The notes beneath the pieces were generated by a model. The model had not been told where the DNA came from. It did no database searches and was given only the letters and a program-made list of their open reading frames with translations. Positions 6,475 through 10,333 of a DNA stretch of 10,333 nucleotides are shown piece by piece. The number at the start of each line of letters is the position of its first letter. Within the stretch, counting starts at the first letter, position 1. Source of the DNA: Planctomycetales bacterium (lineage in GTDB: Bacteria; Planctomycetota; Planctomycetia; Isosphaerales; Isosphaeraceae); the NCBI GenBank assembly GCA_027435495.1, contig DAHZZC010000379.1:1-10333 (forward strand). The letters are read 5' to 3'. The translations under genes were made by a program, and so were the position numbers.

Positions 6475-8874
6475 ATGTCTGGCAGCCCAATGTGTCCTCT
6501 GGTCTTCCCACGCCAGGCCATCGACGAGGTGCCCAGGGTGTTGCTCCACGACTCTCGACTCCCTGGCGCGTCGACTTCTATCGGACCGAGGCTCGACCCG
6601 ACGACCCGGGTTCTGGAGGAATTCGCCTCGGCCTGGGCACGCGGTGATCGACCCCGGGCCGAATCGTTCCTCAGCCAGCATCCCCTGATCGCCGACCAGC
6701 CCGAGGCGGCGATCCGGCTGATTTATGAAGAGGTCTGCCACCGGCAGGCTGAGGGTGAGGTCGTCACCCTCAACGAGCTGGCCGGACGATTCCCTCGATG
6801 GCGTGATGAGCTTGCTGTCCTGCTCGATTGCGATCGACTGCTCGGGGCGATGCCGGCCGCGCCCGTCTTCCCCGAATCCGGCGAGCCGCTGGGCGACTTT
6901 CTCCTGCTGGCCGAGCTGGGACGAGGGGCTCGGGGCCGATGCTTCCTTGCCGCGCAGCCGTCGCTCTCCAATCGGCAGGTGGTGGTGAAGGTCGCCTCCG
7001 ATGACCACGCCGAACACCTCTCGATGGCCAGGCTTCAGCATACCCACATCATGCCGCTGTACAGCGACCATGTCTTCCCCGAGCGTCGGCTTCGGGCTCT
7101 CTGCATGCCCTATCTCGGTGGCGCCACACTCGCCCGAATTCTCGACGAGTTGGCCACGGCACCGCCGGTACAGCGGTCCGGCCGATCGCTGCTGGAATCG
7201 ATCGATCGGGAGTCTCACGGCAACCCGTGGCCCCAGGCGGTCGACAGCCCGGCGCGTCGGTTTCTCTCCCAGGCGAGTTTCGACCGCGTCGCCTGCTGGA
7301 TGGGCGCCTGCCTGGCCGATGCCCTGCAATACGCCCACGATCGTGGGCTGGTCCACATGGACGTCAAACCGTCCAACATCCTTCTGACGGCCGACGGCCA
7401 ACCGATGCTCCTGGATTTCCACCTGGCTCGAGGGCCGATCACTCTCAACGATCCGCCCGACGAAGGGATCGGCGGCACGCCCGGATACATGTCGCCCGAG
7501 CAGGAAAGAGCCGTCGCGGCCATGCAGTCGGGGCGGCCGGCGCCGATCGGTGTCGATGCCCGGACGGACATCTACTCGATGGGCCTGGTGCTGGCGGAAT
7601 TGCTCGGGGCCCGCGCTGGAGCCGATCCACCGCGCCAGGCCGACTATCCCGGCGGCGTCTCGACTGGCCTGGCCGACGTGATCGCGAGATGCCTGGCGCC
7701 CGACCCCGAGACCCGTTATCGCGAGGCTTCGGCGCTGGCCGATGACCTCCGGCGGCACATGGCCGATCTCCCGTTGAAGGGCGTGGCGAACCGAAATCTC
7801 TCCGAACGATGGACCAAGTGGTGGCGGCGAAGGCCGATGGCGTTCTCCGGCGCCCGCGCGGCGATGATCGCGGTGGCGCTGGCGACGGTGGCGGCGGTCG
7901 GTGCCTGGGTCGGCTTCGTCGGTCCGAGGCTCCGGGGAGCGGCGCAGTCGCTGGCCGAGGGGCGAATGCTGCTCGACCGGGGCGACCTCGCCACGGCAAC
8001 CCGCGCCTTGACTCGCGGCGCGGCTCTGATCGAGGGACTCCCCGGTAGCGAGCAGATCGGTCGGGAGCTTGCCGAGGCGCAGCGCAGGGCGGATCGCCTC
8101 GCGCGAGTTGATCGGCTCCATCAACTGGTGGATCGCCTCCGAATCGCCGAGTCAGCCGCGGGCCGCCCCGCGGCCGGAGCCCAGGAGGTTGCCCGGCGCT
8201 GGCGGGCCGTCTGGTCGTCGCGGGGCTTGTTTCTTGGGCGGACCGACGACGCCCGCCTGGATCGTCAGATCCGCGACGACCTCCTCGACCTGGCCATCAT
8301 CGGGTCGATGCTGGAGGTTCAACTCCAGCCGAATTCTAAACGGGCCGCCCACGCCCACCGAGCGGGGCTCGCGGTCCTCGACGAGGCCGAGGCAAGCCTC
8401 GGTCCCAGCCATGTCCTCTACCTGGCGCGCCAGGCCCATGCCCGGTCGATCGGACTTCCCGCTCTCGCGGAGGCCGCGGCCCGCGATGCCGACCGCGTCC
8501 CTCCGCGTACCGCCTGGGAGCACGACGCCGCCGGCCGTGTTTTGCTCTCCGCTGGCGATCTCGTACGCGCCGGGGATTGCTTCGAACGGGCCATGGAACT
8601 TCGGCCTCAGGACTTCTGGCCTAACTTCCACCAGGGGATCTGCGCCTATCGTCGTGGCCGCTATCGCGAGGCCGTCTCCGCCTTCCGCGTCGCGATCGCT
8701 CTCGCCCCCGATCGCTCCGAGGGCTACTACAACCGCGCCCTCGCCCTCATCGCGATCGGCCGCGACGCCGAGGCCACCCGCGACCTCGCCCACGCCCGCG
8801 CTCTCGATCCCTCTCTGACCGACCCCTCGATCCTCCCAAAACCCTTGAGCCACCGTGCGTCTCGTGGCCGATGA
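6475..8874 (+). CDS. Membrane-anchored atypical Ser/Thr protein kinase with TPR domain
   Basis: The 799-aa protein has an N-terminal helical region (about 41-125) typical of planctomycete kinases. The kinase domain spans about 140-430: glycine loop L-G-R-G-A-R-G-R at 148-155, ATP lysine K172 (V-V-V-K-V), catalytic loop H-M-D-V-K-P-S-N at 294-301, D-F-H at 314-316, G-T-P-G-Y-M-S-P-E at 334-342 and D365 in D-I-Y-S-M-G. The catalytic Asp, Lys and Asn are kept, but HRD reads HMD and DFG reads DFH. Such changes occur in planctomycete relatives, so the domain may still be active. After a basic stretch (W-R-R-R-P) one membrane helix lies at about 462-482. The C-terminal part has one possible and three clear TPR-like repeats (about 681-780), presumably outside the cytoplasm. 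No good Shine-Dalgarno precedes the ATG, so the start is uncertain by up to about 40 residues. It forms an operon with the sigma factor. Confidence 0.92.
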   Translation: MSGSPMCPLVFPRQAIDEVPRVLLHDSRLPGASTSIGPRLDPTTRVLEEFASAWARGDRPRAESFLSQHPLIADQPEAAIRLIYEEVCHRQAEGEVVTLNELAGRFPRWRDELAVLLDCDRLLGAMPAAPVFPESGEPLGDFLLLAELGRGARGRCFLAAQPSLSNRQVVVKVASDDHAEHLSMARLQHTHIMPLYSDHVFPERRLRALCMPYLGGATLARILDELATAPPVQRSGRSLLESIDRESHGNPWPQAVDSPARRFLSQASFDRVACWMGACLADALQYAHDRGLVHMDVKPSNILLTADGQPMLLDFHLARGPITLNDPPDEGIGGTPGYMSPEQERAVAAMQSGRPAPIGVDARTDIYSMGLVLAELLGARAGADPPRQADYPGGVSTGLADVIARCLAPDPETRYREASALADDLRRHMADLPLKGVANRNLSERWTKWWRRRPMAFSGARAAMIAVALATVAAVGAWVGFVGPRLRGAAQSLAEGRMLLDRGDLATATRALTRGAALIEGLPGSEQIGRELAEAQRRADRLARVDRLHQLVDRLRIAESAAGRPAAGAQEVARRWRAVWSSRGLFLGRTDDARLDRQIRDDLLDLAIIGSMLEVQLQPNSKRAAHAHRAGLAVLDEAEASLGPSHVLYLARQAHARSIGLPALAEAAARDADRVPPRTAWEHDAAGRVLLSAGDLVRAGDCFERAMELRPQDFWPNFHQGICAYRRGRYREAVSAFRVAIALAPDRSEGYYNRALALIAIGRDAEATRDLAHARALDPSLTDPSILPKPLSHRASRGR

Positions 8875-9061
8875 CGAGCCGTCCAGCGTCCTCTCGAAAA
8901 AAAGTTTATTCGAAGTCCGCGATTCCCGCGCGAATCCGGCGCGCGTCGATCCGTTAACGAGTGTAGCGGGGATGATTCGGTGACGCGGTCAAACGGAAGT
9001 CCCGATCGCCGAACTCCCTCGATCGCCCTGAAACCAACCTACGAAGCCGGAGATCGACCCG
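8875..9061 (+). promoter_or_regulatory. Intergenic region before the His-rich mini-protein
   Basis: This 187-bp gap must contain the end of the kinase operon and the promoter of the next gene. It holds an A7 tract with the inverted repeat TCGAA (8894-8898) / TTCGA (8909-8913), the only AT-rich patch here. GATTC (8921-8925) / GAATC (8932-8936) flanks a 6-nt loop. No U-tract terminator for the kinase and no clear -35/-10 pair is visible. The Shine-Dalgarno of the next gene, GGAG at 9049-9052, is 9 nt before its ATG. Confidence 0.35.
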
Positions 9062-9253
9062 ATGAGCCAGCGCAAGAAGTTCCGCCCGACCGTGAACGGC
9101 CTCGAAGAGCGCCTCGCCCTGAACGCCGCCGGCGCCGCCGGGGTCGTCCACAGCCACATGGCGACCGTCGAAGTGCACAAGTCGCATGTCGTCCACACGC
9201 ACCCGGTCCACCACCACACCGGGAACCCGGTCCACCACCACAAGGTCAAGTGA
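9062..9253 (+). CDS. Histidine-rich mini-protein with planctomycete LEERLALN motif
   Basis: The 63-residue protein starts M-S-Q-R-K-K-F-R-P and has G-L-E-E-R-L-A-L-N at 13-21. This is the same kind of N-terminal signature seen in much larger planctomycete surface proteins. After a short Ala/Gly stretch the rest is a His-rich tail: 12 of 63 residues are histidine, including two HHH clusters at 50-52 and 58-60 in P-V-H-H-H. No acidic or hydrophobic domain follows, so the protein is little more than the signature plus a possible metal-binding tail. GGAG lies 9 nt before the ATG, and a strong terminator lies 69 bp after the stop, so it is probably a monocistronic, real gene. A role in zinc, nickel or copper binding is inference only. 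Confidence 0.75.
   Translation: MSQRKKFRPTVNGLEERLALNAAGAAGVVHSHMATVEVHKSHVVHTHPVHHHTGNPVHHHKVK
9201..9242 (+). repeat. 18-bp direct repeat coding the P-V-H-H-H units
   Basis: ACCCGGTCCACCACCACA occurs at 9201-9218 and again at 9225-9242, a period of 24 bp or 8 codons. It lies inside the His-rich mini-protein and creates its two HHH clusters, which points to a recent in-frame duplication. Confidence 0.85.
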
Positions 9254-9322
9254 GCCCAACCGGCGCCGATTCGGCGCCGACAGGTGACTGCGATCAGAGC
9301 CCTGGCTACCGGATCGATTCAG

Positions 9323-9366
9323 CCCGCACGTCCCGCCAACCAAGGCCGGGGCGTGCGGGTTTTTTT
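9323..9366 (+). terminator. Strong intrinsic terminator
   Basis: CCCGCACG (9323-9330) pairs with CGTGCGGG (9352-9359). Inward the stem continues through a T-G wobble, three C-G pairs and a G-C pair, about 13 bp in all, closed by a short loop. Seven T residues follow directly (9360-9366). This is the textbook Rho-independent form and ends the transcript of the His-rich mini-protein. Confidence 0.92.
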
Positions 9367-9553
9367 GTGAAAAGGAACCGTCTCGACAGGAGGGCATCAA
9401 CTTCCAGGATGGTGCAGGCGGCATTGTTCTTTCAAACAGGTCTCTTCCTCAGAAGGGCTCGATCCCGGACGAGACAAACTGCGTCACTTCAAGGGGGCCG
9501 CTCTCGCCATCGAAGGCCATCCTGCATCGATCAAATCGGGATCGGAGCTGGAA

Positions 9554-9712
9554 ATGGCGGCAACTGGAAAGGTCGCGCCGATTGGCGAGGCTGGGGACTT
9601 CCGTCCGGGAATGCGGGTCGTCGCGGTGACTGTTCGGCGTCGAGAGCCGTCGCAGGTTGCGCCATCGCGCAGACGAGTCCTGATCGAACGGCCCTTCTGC
9701 GAGATCGGCTGA
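9554..9712 (+). CDS. Candidate small protein, 52 aa, unknown
   Basis: ATG at 9554 with GGAG 6 nt upstream (9544-9547) opens a 52-codon frame ending in TGA. The translation starts M-A-A-T-G-K-V-A-P-I-G-E-A-G-D and is mixed in composition, with a basic middle (V-R-R-R-E-P) and end. The frame is open, without further start codons, back to 9371, and the upstream translation also looks protein-like. It could therefore be the tail of a decayed longer gene. No family is recognised. Confidence 0.3.
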   Translation: MAATGKVAPIGEAGDFRPGMRVVAVTVRRREPSQVAPSRRRVLIERPFCEIG

Positions 9713-9804
9713 TCCGCTGTGGAACGTCGGTCGAATGAGACATCATCGACTCGGGCGTCGAAATCCACGAACCGCCGGCGCCGGCCGATCCACCCCATTG
9801 AGGC

Positions 9805-9811
9805 AAGGAGG
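9805..9811 (+). promoter_or_regulatory. Strong ribosome binding site AAGGAGG
   Basis: A full anti-Shine-Dalgarno match lies 6 nt before the ATG at 9818. Most other genes in the window have weak or no such site. It decides the start of the acidic protein in favour of 9818 over the in-frame ATG at 9719. Confidence 0.85.
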
Positions 9812-9817
9812 GAGACC

Positions 9818-10117
9818 ATGAGCCACGACCCGAAGTCCGGTACAACCGACCTGATGCGATGGTCGTTCTCGATCGAGACAGGACGCGCGGCGAAGATCTG
9901 GGATCACCTCGATGACCTTGGCGCCGACGTTCTGGTCCGTAACGGCCGCGACTTCCTCGTCCTCTGGGACGAGCCCGAGGGAGAATTCGGCGATGTGATC
10001 GAGGCCCTCTGGGCCATCAACGGCGAACCCTTCGAGGTGATCGAAGAGGTCTTCCACCGTCTCGAACTTCACACCTTTCACCACATCGACGACGAGTCGG
10101 CCAGCCAGGCAGCCTGA
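9818..10117 (+). CDS. Small acidic protein of unknown function
   Basis: The 99-residue protein has 22 acidic and only 7 basic residues and no signal peptide or membrane segment, so it is probably cytoplasmic. The pattern suggests a compact alpha/beta fold. A strand W-S-F-S-I-E is followed by a helix (A-A-K-I-W-D-H-L), strands D-V-L-V and F-L-V-L-W, then helices around G-D-V-I-E-A-L-W and F-E-V-I-E-E-V-F-H. Histidines cluster near the end (80, 85, 88, 89). The start is fixed by the AAGGAGG site 6 nt upstream; the frame is open to 9719, but that part is Arg/Ser-rich and unlike protein. The gene stands alone between a 450-bp spacer and a hairpin. I do not recognise a family. Confidence 0.75.
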   Translation: MSHDPKSGTTDLMRWSFSIETGRAAKIWDHLDDLGADVLVRNGRDFLVLWDEPEGEFGDVIEALWAINGEPFEVIEEVFHRLELHTFHHIDDESASQAA

Positions 10118-10131
10118 CGAAACAGGATCGC

Positions 10132-10156
10132 CCACGCCTCGACGACAGAGGCGTGG
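10132..10156 (+). terminator. Hairpin after the acidic small-protein gene
   Basis: CCACGCCTC (10132-10140) and GAGGCGTGG (10148-10156) form a perfect 9-bp stem with a 7-nt loop, starting 14 nt after the stop. No T-tract follows (TGCGGCCGC), so it is not a classical intrinsic terminator. It could still end or protect the transcript. Confidence 0.5.
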
Positions 10157-10207
10157 TGCGGCCGCAACCCACCGGGTGCCGAGCGAACCTCTGAAGAGAC
10201 GCTCGAC

Positions 10208-10333
10208 TCAAATCGTGAAGTGTCGGTGGGAGAAATAGCCCCATCGCGACGGGGGCGTTCCGCCCATCACCGCGGGATTCGCCTGGGCGCCTCGACAAAC
10301 GCCCACGCCGATCCCGCGGCCGAGATCGGCCCG
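10208..10333 (-). CDS. Possible C-terminal end of a gene running in from the right edge
   Basis: On the minus strand a frame is open from the window edge to a TGA (TCA at 10208-10210), giving 41 residues rich in Gly and aromatic residues (for example S-R-W-G-Y-F-S-H-R-H-F). Composition at third positions is moderately GC-rich. A plus-strand frame from GTG at 10220 is also open to the edge, so the direction is not settled. No family is recognisable from this length. Confidence 0.25.
   Translation of the reverse strand, partial: RADLGRGIGVGVCRGAQANPAVMGGTPPSRWGYFSHRHFTI

Larger units (their letters stand above)
9367..9817. other. 450-bp spacer with little recognisable content
   Basis: Between the terminator and the acidic small-protein gene, longer open frames exist on both strands. 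Their translations are Arg/Ser-rich and look like out-of-frame GC-rich DNA. The only segment with a protein-like composition plus a ribosome site is the short ORF at 9554-9712. No repeats, tRNA or clear promoter were seen. It could be decayed coding sequence. Confidence 0.4.

Noticed and set aside
6373..8124. 583-aa open frame on the minus strand
   Set aside because: It lies opposite the kinase and sigma genes, is Arg/Gly/Pro-rich and has no domain; it is a GC-rich antisense shadow of a gene with clear kinase motifs.
8894..8913. TCGAA...TTCGA inverted repeat with A-tract as terminator of the kinase operon
   Set aside because: The stem is only 5 AT-rich base pairs and the A-tract is on the wrong side for a plus-strand terminator.
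8980..9738. 252-aa plus-strand open frame across the His-rich mini-protein and its terminator
   Set aside because: It overlaps the mini-protein in another frame, reads through a strong terminator and is Arg/Pro/Ser-rich without motifs.
9484..9819. Minus-strand open frames of 104-111 aa in the spacer
   Set aside because: Arg/Ser-rich composition and no ribosome site; they also run into the strong Shine-Dalgarno region of the acidic gene on the opposite strand.
1..10333. CRISPR array, tRNA, rRNA, phage or toxin-antitoxin system
   Set aside because: No spaced repeat series, tRNA-like cloverleaf, rRNA-like stretch or paired small genes of those kinds were seen; apart from the transposase tail there is no sign of mobile DNA.

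Overview
The window looks like chromosomal DNA of a GC-rich planctomycete, most likely of the Isosphaeraceae/Gemmatales type. The signs are: an ECF sigma factor followed by a membrane-anchored Ser/Thr kinase with TPRs; two proteins carrying the planctomycete N-terminal 'LE.R.LLS / LEERLALN' signature; a Gfo/Idh/MocA oxidoreductase of the 'EAR' type; and several short secreted proteins. No tool was run, so the taxonomic call rests on recognising these patterns.

Left part (1-1700). The window opens with the last 38 codons of a transposase-like protein (resembling ISKra4 family ends). A Gfo/Idh/MocA oxidoreductase (168-1235) and a small predicted lipoprotein (1401-1697) follow, both on the minus strand. 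A divergent intergenic region of about 190 bp with two hairpins separates them from the plus-strand genes.

Middle (1889-4499). Two exported proteins lie in tandem: a 168-aa beta-rich secreted protein of unknown function, and a 639-aa protein with an HExxH zinc-protease motif plus a downstream glutamate in a WLDE context (M30/hyicolysin-like gluzincin). A 405-bp, locally AT-rich gap with a good sigma-70-like promoter comes next.

Signalling operon (4905-8874). This holds a Ser/Thr-rich protein with the LE.R.LLS motif near its N-terminus and one C-terminal membrane segment. It overlaps an ECF sigma factor by ATGA, and 23 bp later comes a 799-aa atypical Ser/Thr kinase (HMD and DFH in place of HRD and DFG) with a transmembrane segment and C-terminal TPRs. 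The arrangement suggests one signalling unit: surface or membrane protein, sigma factor and receptor-like kinase.

Right part (8875-10333). A 63-aa histidine-rich mini-protein with the LEERLALN motif has its own strong intrinsic terminator. A 450-bp spacer follows, with only one weak small-ORF candidate. Then comes a 99-aa acidic protein with an excellent Shine-Dalgarno, followed by a hairpin. The right edge may hold the end of a minus-strand gene, but this is not certain.
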